Shown: positions 34,224 through 44,976, counted from the first letter of the stretch. The stretch is DNA of 64,000 nucleotides from Cherax quadricarinatus (GCF_038502225.1 NC_091323.1:22341345-22405344), one strand, 5' to 3'. Notes: generated from the sequence alone by a model not told the origin. Made by a program: numbers and translations.

Positions 34224-34239
34224 ACAAGGCAGGTCTTGA
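34224..34239 (+). repeat. direct repeat bordering both PLE insertions
   Basis: acaaggcaggtcttga, identical to 31620-31635. A variant, acaaggcagatctt, lies at 34432-34445 after the next insertion. Confidence 0.85.
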
Positions 34240-34279
34240 TAAATTAGACACATGTGCAACACTTGGGTATCTTTAATGA

Positions 34280-34314
34280 GGAAACGTTTCGCCACACAGT
34301 GGCTTCATCAGTCC
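34280..34314 (-). ncRNA. hammerhead ribozyme candidate
   Basis: Minus strand: GGA / CTGATGA / A / GCCAC-TGT-GTGGC / GAAAC / GTT / TCC. Confidence 0.6.
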
Positions 34315-34325
34315 ATATGGAGTAT

Positions 34326-34360
34326 GGACTGATGAAGCCGCTGTGTGGCGAAACGTTTCC
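34326..34360 (+). ncRNA. hammerhead ribozyme candidate
   Basis: GGA / CTGATGA / A / GCCGC-TGT-GTGGC / GAAAC / GTT / TCC. One helix II pair is G-T. Confidence 0.6.
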
Positions 34361-34526
34361 TCAATAAAGATACCCAAGTGTTGCAAATGTGTCTAATTTA
34401 TCAACTTGTCGGTTCTCTGAACCATTCATCTACAAGGCAGATCTTTCTCAAAACAAACCTCTTACTCAGGACTACATTTAATTGAAATTTAAAGAGATTG
34501 TTACGCTTTAGCACTTGCAATGAGTT

Positions 34527-34672
34527 TGGTAGTTAATGGCTGGGTGTGGCAGTTAATAGGTGGGTGTGGCAGTTAATGAGTGGGTGTGGCAGTTAATGAG
34601 TGGGTGTGGCAGTCAATAGGTGGGTGTGGCAGTTAATGAGTGGGTGTGGCAGTTAAGGGGTGGGTGTTGGAT
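34527..34672 (+). repeat. 20-bp minisatellite, 7-8 copies
   Basis: Unit 'agttaatgagtgggtgtggc' with variants in the centre. Confidence 0.9.
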
Positions 34673-34984
34673 ATCAGTTGGGCAACAAATGTCAACATTA
34701 TTGTCCCACAACACTCAAGCTTCAAGCTTAAATTTGACCTGTTACAAAGTTTCATTTTTTCTGCTTCAGTTAACTAATCGTGATTTATAAATATTTTTAA
34801 ATTTATAACAAAAAATGTTTAATAAATCAAACTTGGTGTTTATAGGCACAAAGGCACTGTGGTGGTTGTCTTCTTTCTCTTGAGAGTCTGGCTGAAGTGG
34901 GAGGTGGAGGCCTTGGAGACAGAGCTGAAGGCGAAGGTGATGAGTAACTACGGGTTACTTGCTGTGGATCGTAATAAAGTTGGT
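34673..34984. other. intergenic DNA
   Basis: No clear gene. A short plus-strand open stretch near 34850-34980 is not recognised. Confidence 0.4.
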
Positions 34985-35081
34985 AGAATTACCGACAGTA
35001 TGTAAAGTAAAAGGACACAAGTGCAACTAATGTGACATTTTATTGTAGCAACGTTTCGCTCTCCAGGAGCTTTATCAAGCC
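34985..35081 (-). repeat. PLE tail with variant hammerhead
   Basis: Minus strand from the hammerhead at 35047-35081 through 'acaataaaatgtcacattag' to 'tacatactgtcggtaattc'. A different PLE subfamily from the 401-bp unit. Confidence 0.6.
35047..35081 (-). ncRNA. hammerhead-like motif, TTGATAA subtype
   Basis: GGC / TTGATAA / A / GCTC...GAGC / GAAAC / GTT / GCT. Helix I pairs as G-C, C-G and G-T. Core bases C3 and G8 are substituted, so catalysis is doubtful. The layout, including the extra A, is the same as in the CTGATGA copies. Confidence 0.45.
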
Positions 35082-35169
35082 ATTACAAACAATACATGGA
35101 CACAGAGGGTATATAAAGGCTCAGAGTGAGGTGCAATACTAGTGAGGTACCATTTCGATGTTCACTAGT

Positions 35170-35170
35170 G

Positions 35171-35268
<98 letters not shown>
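35170..35268. repeat. (GTA)n microsatellite
   Basis: About 33 units, left palindrome arm. Confidence 0.95.
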
Positions 35269-35269
<1 letters not shown>

Positions 35270-35568
35270 ACAAAAGTAATACAATATGGTAGAACAATTA
35301 AATCGTACATGAGTAAAAGGATATAAAAGCTATTACTTGGGTAACATAAAAATAGGTTGGACAAATATAGACTGGAAAGAGGCAGGTAGTTTCAGTGTTC
35401 ACTCTCTGTAATGTGCTTTGTGTAGTATACAGAGAGTGAACACTGAAACTACCTGCCTCTTTCCAGTCTATATTTGTCCAACTTATTTTTATGTTACCCA
35501 AGTAATAGCTTTTATATCCTTTTACTCATGTACGAATTAATTGCTCTACCATATTGTATTACTTTTGT

Positions 35569-35570
<2 letters not shown>

Positions 35571-35610
<40 letters not shown>

Positions 35611-35611
35611 C
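35571..35611. repeat. (CTA)n microsatellite
   Basis: About 14 units, right palindrome arm. Confidence 0.95.
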
Positions 35612-35715
35612 ATCACTAGTGAACATCGAAATGGTACCTCACTAGTATTGCACCTCACTCTGAGCATTTATATACCCTCTGTGTCCATGTATTGTTTGTA
35701 ATGAGGAAATGGTAG

Positions 35716-35832
35716 GGTGATACCGACAAGATGTGGAAAAAGACACTTATGTACAGTTCAGGACATTTATTAAAGGAAACGTTTCGCCACGAGTGGCTTC
35801 TTCAGTCCTAATACAGAGAAAACTAGGAAAAC

Positions 35833-35912
<80 letters not shown>

Positions 35913-35944
35913 GTAGGAGTCAGGTGAGGTGACGCGCGGGTAGA

Positions 35945-35975
<31 letters not shown>

Positions 35976-36016
35976 AAGGAACTAAGGAGGTGAGGCTAGA
36001 GAGGGACCTGCTGGCA
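35716..36016 (-). mobile_element. PLE 3' region downstream of the GIY-YIG frame
   Basis: Minus strand after the stop: (CTA)n at 35946-35976, 'cacctcacctgactcctacc', an (AT)n run at 35836-35909 where other units have the TATA box, hammerhead at 35775-35808, TTTAATAAATG, tail 'cttgtcggtatcaccc'. It links the hammerhead units to a coding PLE. Confidence 0.75.
35775..35808 (-). ncRNA. hammerhead ribozyme candidate of the coding PLE
   Basis: GGA / CTGAAGA / A / GCCAC-TC-GTGGC / GAAAC / GTT / TCC. Helices I and II are fully paired. It lies about 210 nt 3' of the PLE stop codon on the same strand. Confidence 0.65.
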
Positions 36017-36660
36017 TCAAGTAACACCAGTTCCCAGGATGGGTAATATCCTCTTGCTTAGTAATTTTGAAATACTGTAACTACCGGATTTTTGCTTTAT
36101 AGTGTTACTGACAGAAATTAGTGCAGCTTCAATGCATTTTCTCCGTCTTAAGTCGTCTTCTTTAATAACTAGTTTAGCTTCATTGTATTTCATGAGGTGT
36201 CCAACATCGTCTCTATGTTGAACACATGCGTTTTTGCGGTCATCATTTCTGCAAGCATATTTGTGTTCTGCTATTCTAATGTCCAGAGTTCTGGCTGTTT
36301 CCCCTACATATACTTTGTCACACCCCCCACATGGTATAGTGTAGATTCCTGCACTTGTGCCAGAATCATGCTTGGGTTTTTGTATCAGGTTCCTAATAGT
36401 AGTTGAAGAGCTGGTAGATATTTTAGCCAGTTTTCTGTCAAACATTTTTGAAACATTAGTGGCAACGTTGCTGACCGGTAAAACGATGTAACTTGGAGGC
36501 TTTTCTTCAATTTGATAGGTGTTGGTCTTGCTGAGGATACGTGTCGCACGTTTCCTACAGTCACGTATGAAGTGTAGGGGAAAGTGCAGTGAACTAAAAG
36601 AGTTGGTGATATATGTACATTCTTCTTCGAGGAACTGTGTAGTTATTGGCTTCTTTCTGA
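36017..36660 (-). pseudogene. Penelope-like element, GIY-YIG endonuclease end
   Basis: Minus-strand frame open for about 214 codons to a stop at 36017-36019. It holds a linker (HFIRDCRKRATRILSKTN), then the endonuclease: the GIYTIPCGGCDKVYVGETAR block with the GIY...YVG-type motif and paired cysteines, R...EHK, and a C-terminal segment with the conserved Glu region (RRRKCIEAALI). This is the C-terminal GIY-YIG nuclease of Penelope-like retroelements, which nicks DNA for target-primed reverse transcription. The reverse transcriptase that should lie upstream is missing: the frame runs into a 42-bp spacer and then an inverted copy of its own sequence. A 5'-truncated copy, but the surviving part is undamaged. 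The best protein-level recognition in this part of the window. Confidence 0.85.
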
Positions 36661-36740
36661 GAGCCTACAGAATTTCCAGTCCACAGTTCCTCGAAGAAGA
36701 ATGTACATACATCACCAACTCTTTTAGTTCACTGCACTTT
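36581..36740. repeat. palindrome made by an inverted PLE coding fragment
   Basis: Arms 36581-36639 and 36682-36740 are reverse complements apart from about one base. Both carry the PLE codons for QFLEEECTYITNSFSSLHF. Beyond 36740 the right side leaves PLE sequence. Confidence 0.88.
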
Positions 36741-36752
36741 CTTAGAATAAAA

Positions 36753-37324
36753 ATGAAGACGAAAATAACGAATCTCGAACCTGGCAACTTATCCCCCGAT
36801 AATAATAAAATGCATGCGGAGATTAAGGGGCCATATGGTAATCCGTCGCGATACGATACTTACTTTCAGTGTAAGTACATTAATACACATACCAAAAAGA
36901 GGACAGAGTCCCAAATTATAATGAGCAGTGATGTTCGCCCTAAGGAAATAGATGTAGCAACGTTCAGCTTCCTACTGTGGCAATTCATAATTCAATATGA
37001 TTACTCAGACGAATATTTCACCTACTTCATGAAAATGAAAATAATTGAACAAGAACACGAAAACCACCTGCAGCTCACAAGACTGCCATCCCCACGAGCC
37101 CCTTTGGGGCGGGGCAGATGGCAGACCAGAGGCCTAGCTTCTCCCTACGAGCCCCGTGAGGGCGGGGAATGTGGCTAGGCCTGGGGACAGTTTGTCCCAA
37201 AGATGAGGGGGTACTTGTACCTCCTCCCATGGGAGACTTAAGTCTCGAGACACTCCCCAGATAGGGAGCCAAGGCCGGGTCACCACTACTTGGAAAAGAC
37301 CCGGGCCGGGAGAATACCGGCTAA

Positions 37325-37356
<32 letters not shown>

Positions 37357-37427
37357 ACGAACATCCGATTATATTTCCCGACCTAACAAATGAACTGGTC
37401 TTTCATGATTGTACACTCACTTTCCCT
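36753..37427 (+). pseudogene. unrecognised ORF, interrupted by a retroposon and cut off by a satellite
   Basis: Open from an ATG at 36753 for about 103 codons to 37061, with a normal-looking composition: charged, aromatic-rich, no low complexity, segments such as TYFQCKYINTHTKKR and FLLWQFIIQYDYSDEYF. A poly(A) retroposon then intervenes. The same frame resumes right after it at 37362 and continues for 22 codons until the 27-bp satellite begins at about 37428. The insertion adds 300 bp, so phase is preserved across it. I do not recognise the family. It could be a captured host exon, an undescribed transposon protein, or part of an endogenous large DNA virus, which decapod genomes are known to contain; nothing here decides between these. 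Dead as it stands. Confidence 0.45.
37062..37350 (+). mobile_element. poly(A) retroposon with 11-bp target-site duplication
   Basis: GC-rich body with two related blocks ('ccacgagcccctttggggcg' and 'ctacgagccccgtgagggcg'), ending in 27 A residues (37326-37352). Flanked by aagaacacgaa at 37051-37061 and 37351-37361. Either a SINE or the 3' end of a 5'-truncated LINE. No internal B-box is obvious. Confidence 0.85.
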
Positions 37428-38916
37428 GATCCCTGCCGGTATCACACTGAGGTTGATCCCTGCCGGTATCACACTGAGGTTGATCCCTGCCGGTATCACA
37501 CTGAGGTTGATCCCTGCCGGTATCACACTGAGGTTGATCCCTGCCGGTATCACACTGAGGTTGATCCCTGCCGGTATCACACTGAGGTTGATCCCTGCCG
37601 GTATCACACTGAGGTTGATCCCTGCCGGTATCACACTGAGGTTGATCCCTGCCGGTATCACACTGAGGTTGATCCCTGCCGGTATGACACTGAGGTTGAT
37701 CCCTGCCGGTATCACACTGAGGTTGATCCCTGCCGGTATCACACTGAGGTTGATCCCTGCCGGTATCACACTGAGGTTGATCCCTGCCGGTATCACACTG
37801 AGGTTGATCCCTGCCGGTATCACACTGAGGTTGATCCCTGCCGGTATCACACTGAGGTTGATCCCTGCCGGTATCACACTGAGGTTGATCCCTGCCGGTA
37901 TCACACTGAGGTTGATCCCTGCCGGTATCACACTGAGGTTGATCCCTGCCGGTATCACACTGAGGTTGATCCCTGCCGGTATCACACTGAGGTTGATCCC
38001 TGCCGGTATCACACTGAGGTTGATCCCTGCCGGTATCACACTGAGGTTGATCCCTGCCGGTATCACACTGAGGTTGATCCCTGCCGGTATCACACTGAGG
38101 TTGATCCCTGCCGGTATCACACTTAGGTTGATCCCTGCCGGTATCACACTGAGGTTGATCCCTGCCGGTATCACACTGAGGTTGATCCCTGCCGGTATCA
38201 CACTGAGGTTGATCCCTGCCGGTATCACACTGAGGTTGATCCCTGCCGGTATCACACTGAGGTTGATCCCTGCCGGTATCACACTGAGGTTGATCCCTGC
38301 CGGTATCACACTGAGGTTGATCCCTGCCGGTATCACACTGAGGTTGATCCCTGCCGGTATCACACTGAGGTTGATCCCTGCCGGTATCACACTGAGGTTG
38401 ATCCCTGCCGGTATCACACTGAGGTTGATCCCTGCCGGTATCACACTGAGGTTGATCCCTGCCGGTATCACACTGAGGTTGATCCCTGCCGGTATCACAC
38501 TGAGGTTGATCCCTGCCGGTATCACACTGAGGTTGATCCCTGCCGGTATCACACTGAGGTTGATCCCTGCCGGTATCACACTGAGGTTGATCCCTGCCGG
38601 TATCACACTGAGGTTGATCCCTGCCGGTATCACACTGAGGTTGATCCCTGCCGGTATCACACTGAGGTTGATCCCTGCCGGTATCACACTGAGGTTGATC
38701 CCTGCCGGTATCACACTGAGGTTGATCCCTGCCGGTATCACACTGAGGTTGATCCCTGCCGGTATCACACTGAGGTTGATCCCTGCCGGAATCACACTGA
38801 GGTTGATCCCTGCCGGTATCACACTGAGGTTGATCCCTGCCGGTATCACACTGAGGTTGATCCCTGCCGGTATCACACTGAGGTTGATCCCTGCCGGTAT
38901 CACACTGAGGTTGATC
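37428..38916 (+). repeat. 27-bp satellite, block 1 (about 55 near-identical copies)
   Basis: Unit 'gttgatccctgccggtat' plus 'cacactgag'. Only a handful of single-base differences. No indels. Confidence 0.96.
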
Positions 38917-41170
38917 CCTCGCTGTATCACACTGAGGTTGATCCATCGCTGGATCACACTGAGGTTGATCCCTCGCTGTATCACACTGAGGTTGATCCCT
39001 CGCTGGATCACACTGAGGTTGATTCCTCGCTGTATCACACTGAGGTTGATACCTCGCTGTATCACACTGAGGTTGATACCTCGCTCTATCACACTGAGGT
39101 TGATCCCTCGCTCTATCACACTGAGGTTGATCCCTCGCTGTATCACACTGAGGTTGATTCCTCGCTGTATCACACTGAGGTTGATCCCTCGCTCTATCAC
39201 ACTGAGGTTGATACCTCGCTGTATTACACTGAGGTTGATCCCTCGCTGTATCACACTGAGACTGATCCCTCGCTCTATCACACTGAGGTTGATCCCTCGC
39301 TCTATCACACTGAGGTTGATCCCTCGCTCTATCACACTGAGGTTGATCCCTCGCTCTATCACACTGAGGTTGATCCCTCGCTGTATCACACTGAGGTTGA
39401 TACCTCGCTGTATCACACTGAGGTTGATCCCTGCCGGTATCACACTGAGACTGATCCCTCGCTCTATCACACTGAGGTTGATCCCTCGCTCTATCACACT
39501 GAGGTTGATCCCTCGCTCTATCACACTGAGGTTGATCCCTCGCTGTATCACACTGAGGTTGATACCTCGCTGTATCACACTGAGGTTGATCCCTCGCTGT
39601 ATCACACTGAGGTTGATACCTCGCTGTATCACACTGAGGTTGATCCTTCGCTCTATCACACTGAGGTTGATACCTCGCTGTATTACACTGAGGTTGATCC
39701 CTCGCTGTATCACACTGAGACTGATCCCTCGCTCTATCACACTGAGGTTGATCCCTGCCGGTATCACACTGAGGTTGATCCCTCGCTCTATCACACTGAG
39801 GTTGATCCCTCGCTCTATCACACTGAGGTTGATCCCTCGCTCTATCACACTGAGGTTGATCCCTCGCTCTATCACACTGAGGTTAATTCCTCGCTGTATC
39901 ACACTGAGGTTGATCCCTCGCTCTATCACACTGAGGTTGATCCCTCGCTCTATCACACTGAGGTTGATCCCTCGCTCTATCACACTGAGGTTAATTCCTC
40001 GCTGTATTACACTGAGGTTGATCCCTCGCTGTATCACACTGAGACTGATCCCTCGCTCTATCACACTGAGGTTGATCCCTCGCTCTATCACACTGAGGTT
40101 GATCCCTCGCTCTATCACACTGAGGTTGATCCCTCGCTCTATCACACCGAGGTTGATCCCTCGCTCTATCACACTGAGGTTGATCCCTCGCTCTATCACA
40201 CTGAGGTTGATCCCTCGCTCTATCACACTGAGGTTGATCCCTCGCTGTATCACACTGAGGTTGATACCTCGCTCTATCACACTGAGGTTGATCCCTCGCT
40301 CTATCACACTGAGGTTGATCCCTCGCTCTATCACACTGAGGTTGATCCCTCGCTGTATCACACTGAGGTTGATACCTCGCTGTATCACACTGAGGTTGAT
40401 CCCTGCCGGTATCACACTGAGACTGATCCCTCGCTCTATCACACTGAGGTTGATCCCTCGCTCTATCACACTGAGGTTGATCCCTCGCTCTTTCACACTG
40501 AGGTTGATCCCTCGCTGTATCACACTGAGGTTGATATCTCGCTGTATCACACTGAGGTTGATCGCTCGCTGTATCACACTGAGGTTGATACCTCGCTGTA
40601 TCACACTGAGGTTGATCCCTCGCTGGATCACACTGAGGTTGATCCCTCGCTCTATCACACCGAGGTTGATCCCTCGCTCTATCACACTGAGGTTGATCCC
40701 TGCCGGTATCTCACTGAGACTGATCCCTCGCTCTATCACACTGAGGTTGATCCCTCGCTCTATCACACTGAGGTTGATCCCTCGCTCTATCACACTGAGG
40801 TTGATCCCTGCCGGTATCACACTGAGACTGATCCCTCGCTCTATCACACTGAGGTTGATCCCTCGCTCTATCACACTGAGGTTGATCCCTCGCTCTATCA
40901 CACTGAGGTTGATTCCTCGCTGTATCACACTGAGGTTGATACCTCGCTGTATCACACTGAGGTTGATACCTCGCTCTATCACACTGAGGTTGATACCTCG
41001 CTCTATCACACTGAGGTTGATCCCTCGCTGTATCACACTGAGGTTGATTCCTCGCTCTATCACACTGAGGTTGATCCCTCGCTCTATCACACTGAGGTTG
41101 ATACCTCGCTGTATCACACTGAGGTTGATCCCTCGCTCTATCACACTGAGGTTGATACCTCGCTCTATCA
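38917..41170 (+). repeat. 27-bp satellite, block 2 (mixed variants)
   Basis: The variable window is 'cctcgctgtat' or 'cctcgctctat', with occasional return of the block-1 form. The marker 'gagactgatc' recurs at irregular multiples of 27 bp, showing higher-order copying. Still no indels. Confidence 0.95.
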
Positions 41171-43302
41171 CACTGAGGTTGATCCCTCGCTGGATCACAC
41201 TGAGGTTGATTCCTCGCTGTATCACACTGAGGTTGATACCTCGCTGGATCACACTGAGGTTTGTCCCTCGCTGGATCACACTGAGGTTTGTCCCTCGCTG
41301 GATCACACTGAGGTTGATTCCTCGCTGTATCACGCTGAGACTGATCCCTCGCTGTATCACACTGAGGTTGATCCCTCGCTGGATCACACTGAGGTTGATT
41401 CCTCGCTGGATCACACTGAGGTTGATCCCTCGCTGTATCACACTGAGGTTGATCCCTCGCTGGATCACACTGAGGTTGATTCCTCGCTGGATCACACTGA
41501 GGTTGGTCCCTCGCTGGATCACACTGAGGTTGGTCCCTCGCTGGATCACACTGAGATTTGTCCCTCGCTGGATCACACTGAGGTTGATCCCTCGCTGGAT
41601 CACACTGAGGTTGATCCCTCGCTGGATGACACTGAGGTTGATACCTCGCTGGATCACACTGAGATTGATACCTCGCTGGATCACACTGAGGTTGATGCCT
41701 CGCTGGATCACACTGAGGTTGATCCCTCGCAGGATCACACTGAGGTTGATCCCTCGCAGGATCACACTGAGGTTGATCCCACGCTGGATCACACTGGGGT
41801 TAATCCCTCGCTGGATCACACTGAGGTTTATTCCTCGCAGGATCACACTGAGGTTGATCCCTCGCTGGATCACACTGGGGTTAATCCCTCGCTGGATCAC
41901 ACTGAGGTTTATCCCTCGCTGGATCACACTGAGGTTGGTCCCTCGCTGTATCAACACTGAGGTTGATTCCTCGCTGGATCACACTGAGGTTGATCCATCG
42001 CTGGATCACACTTAGGTTGATCCCACGCTGGATCACACTGAGATTGATCCCTGCCGTTATCACACTTAGACTGATCCCTCGCTGTATCACACTGAGGTTG
42101 ATCCCTCGCTGGATCACACTGAGGTTGATTCCTCGCTGGATCACACTGAGGTTGATTCCTCACTGGATCACACTGAGGTTGATCCCTCGCTGGATAACAC
42201 TGAGGTTGATCCCTCGCTGGATCACTCTGAGGTTGATCCCTCGCTGGATCCCACTGAGGTTGATTCCTCGCTGGATCACACTGAGGTTGATCCCTCGCTG
42301 GATCACACTGAGGTTGATCCCTCTCTGTATCACACTGAGGTTGATTCCTCACTGGATCACTCTGAGGTTGATTCCTCGCTGGATCACACTGAGGTTGATC
42401 CTTCGCTGGATCACACTGAGGTTGATTCCACGCTGGATCACACTGAGGTTGATCCCTCGCTGGATCACACTGAGGTTGATCCCTCGCTGGATCACACTGA
42501 GGTTGATTCCTCGCTGGATCACACTGAGGTTGATCCCTCGCTGGATCACACTGAGGTTGATCCCTCGCTGGATCACACTGACGTTGATCCCTCGCAGGAA
42601 CACACTGAGGTTGATCCCTCGCTGGATCACACTGAGGTTGATCCCTCGCTGGATCACACTGAGGTTGATCCCTCGCTGGATCACACTGAGGTTGATCTCT
42701 CGCTGGGTCACACTGAGGTTGATTCCTCACTGGATCACACTGAGGTTGGTCCCTCGCTGGATCACACTGAGGTTGATCCCTCGCTGGATCACACTGAGGT
42801 TGATCCCTCGCTGGATCACACTGAGGTTGATCCCTCGCTGGGTCACACTGAGGTTGATTCCTCACTGGATCACACTGAGGTTGGTCCCTCGCTGGATCAC
42901 ACTGAGGTTGATCCCTCGTTGGATCACACTGAGGTTGATACCTCGCTGGATCACACTGAGATTGATACCTCGCTGGATCACACTGAGGTTGATTCCTCGC
43001 TGGATCACACTGAGGTTGGTCCCTCGCTGGATCACACTGAGGTTGGTCCCTCGCTGGATCACACTGAGGTTGATGCCTCGCTGGATCACTCTGAGGTTGA
43101 TCCCTCGCTGGATCACACTGAGGTTGATCCCTCTCTGGATCATACTGAGGTTGATCCCTCGCAGGATCAAACTGAGGTTGATCCCTCGCAGGATCACACT
43201 GAGGTTGATCCCTCGCTGGATCACACTGAGGTTGACCCCTCGCTGGATCACACTGAGGTTGATCCCTCGCAGGATCACACTGAGGTTGATCCCTCGCAGT
43301 AT
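41171..43302 (+). repeat. 27-bp satellite, block 3 (GGAT variants, more diverged)
   Basis: Mainly 'cctcgctggat' and 'cctcgcaggat'. First length change at about 41951 ('tatcaacactgagg'). Confidence 0.95.
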
Positions 43303-44100
43303 CACATGCACTCTGGTACCTCGCAGCACCACATGTACCCTGGTACCTCGCAGCACCATATGTACCCTGGTACCTCGCAGCACCACATGTACCCTGGCAC
43401 CTCGCAGCACCACATGTACCCTGGTACCTCGCAGCACCACATGTACCCTGGTACTTCGCAGCACCACATGTACCCTGGTACCTCGCAGCACCACATGCAC
43501 CCTGCTACCTCGCAGCCTAACATATACCCTGGTACCTCGCAGCACCACATGTACCCTGGTACCTCGCAGCACTACATGTACCCTGGTACCTCGCAGCACC
43601 ACATGTACCCTGGTACCTCGCAACACCACATGTACCCTGGCACCTCGCAGCACCACATGTACCCTGGTACCTCGCAGCATTCCATGTACCCTGATACCTC
43701 GCAGCACCACATGTACCCTGGTACCTCGCAACACCACATGTACCCTGGCACCTCGCAGCACCACATGTACCCTGGTACCTCGCAGCACCACATGTACCAT
43801 AGTACCTCGCAGCACCACATGTACCCTGGCACCTCGCAGCACCACATGTACCCTGGCACCTCGCAGTACCACTTGTACCCTGGTACCTCGCAGCACCACA
43901 TGCACCCTGGGACCTCGCAGCACCACATGTACCCTGGTACCTCGCAGCACCACATGTACACTGGTACCTCGCAGCACCACATGTACACTGGTACCTCGCA
44001 GCACCACATGTACACTGGTACCTCGCAGCACCACATGTACCCTGGTACCTCGCAGCACCACATGTACCATGGTACCTCGCAGCACTACATGTACCCTGGT
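43303..44100 (+). repeat. second 27-bp satellite (about 29 copies)
   Basis: Unit 'cacatgtaccctggtacctc' plus 'gcagcac'. Same period as the neighbour but a different sequence. The junction 'cctcgcagtatcacatgcac' suggests the second unit arose from the 'cctcgcag...' end of block 3. Confidence 0.95.
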
Positions 44101-44616
44101 GATCCCTCAAAGAGATAAAGGGAGAGAGTGATCCCTCCCAGGGATAAAGAGAGAGAATGGTCCCTCCCAGGGATGAAGGGAGAGAGTGATCCCTCAAAGG
44201 GATGAAGGGAGAGAGTGATCCCTCAAAGGGATGAAGGGAGGGAGTGATCCCTCAAAGGGATGAAGGGAGAGAGTAATTCCTCAAAGGGATAAAGGGAGAG
44301 AGTGATCCCTCCCAGGAATAAAGGGAGAGAGTGATCCCTCCCAGGGATAAAGGGAGAGTGGTCCCTCCCAGGGATAAAGAAAGTGTTCCCTCCCAGGAAT
44401 AAACGGAGAGAATGATCCCTCCCAGGGATAAAGGGAGAGAATAATCCCTCCCAGGGATAAAGGGAGAGAGTGATCCCCCAAAGGGATGAAGGGAGAGAGT
44501 GATCCCTCAAAGGGATGAAGGGAGAGAGTGATCCATCTAAGAGATAAAGGGAAAGAGTGATCCCTCCCAGAGATAAAGGGAGAGAGTGATCCCTCTAAGA
44601 GACAAAGAGAGAGAGT
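44101..44616 (+). repeat. 29-bp satellite (about 17 copies)
   Basis: Unit 'gatccctcccagggataaag' plus 'ggagagagt', alternating with a 'ctcaaagggatgaag' variant. Starts without a gap after the 27-bp block. Confidence 0.93.
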
Positions 44617-44976
44617 TCGATCTTTTTCACATGGAATAAATTAGTGGCATCTGAATGATCTAGCCTGATCAGTGTATATTTTACAGGTTTTTATATTTTT
44701 CAGTGGGATACAAAATTTATTAAGAACTAGACAAGCACAATAGATGACGTTTTCGGAAACAGCACCACAAACATACCCTATAATCATTGTAATTTCATTG
44801 GCCATAATATAAGTGTTGATCAATGGTATAATTATAATTTGATATATTATTAATTATTCGTCTTATTTTCCTCAAGAGTACAAGTGTTATATCTGTACTT
44901 AATGAATTTTCATACATAAATAAAAGATCTTTTGACTGTTTTCCACTGTAGTTATCCTGCATAACTGACTGGCTCC

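Larger units (their letters stand above)
34240..34431. mobile_element. palindromic PLE-like pair
   Basis: Reversed tail and hammerhead on the minus strand, a short centre (about 34315-34325), then hammerhead and tail on the plus strand ('gcaaatgtgtctaattta' ... 'ccattcatct'). Lies between two copies of the target repeat (34224 and 34432). The flank after 34446 ('tctcaaaacaaacctc') continues the LINE-C-like target. Confidence 0.8.
35081..35704. repeat. large palindrome, arms about 330 and 277 bp
   Basis: Left arm 35081-35410, right arm 35428-35704, 17-bp centre. Arms match closely. The length difference is explained by the trinucleotide run: about 33 GTA units on the left (35170-35268) and about 14 on the right (35571-35611). 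TATATAAA occurs near both outer ends. Confidence 0.88.

Noticed and set aside
35110..35118. TATATAAAG in the left palindrome arm as promoter of the hammerhead at 35047
   Set aside because: It points away from that motif, and the other arm holds the mirror image; direction cannot be decided.
37383..42015. Overlapping open frames of more than 1500 codons on both strands
   Set aside because: They are produced by a 27-bp satellite whose period is a multiple of three and whose unit lacks stops in several frames. Open on both strands, no domain, no start context.
42862..44197. Frames such as the YPGTSQHHM repeat
   Set aside because: Second 27-bp satellite; same argument.
37428..44616. Could the regular arrays be CRISPR arrays?
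   Set aside because: Units are directly tandem with no unique spacers, no cas genes, and the surrounding DNA is eukaryotic.
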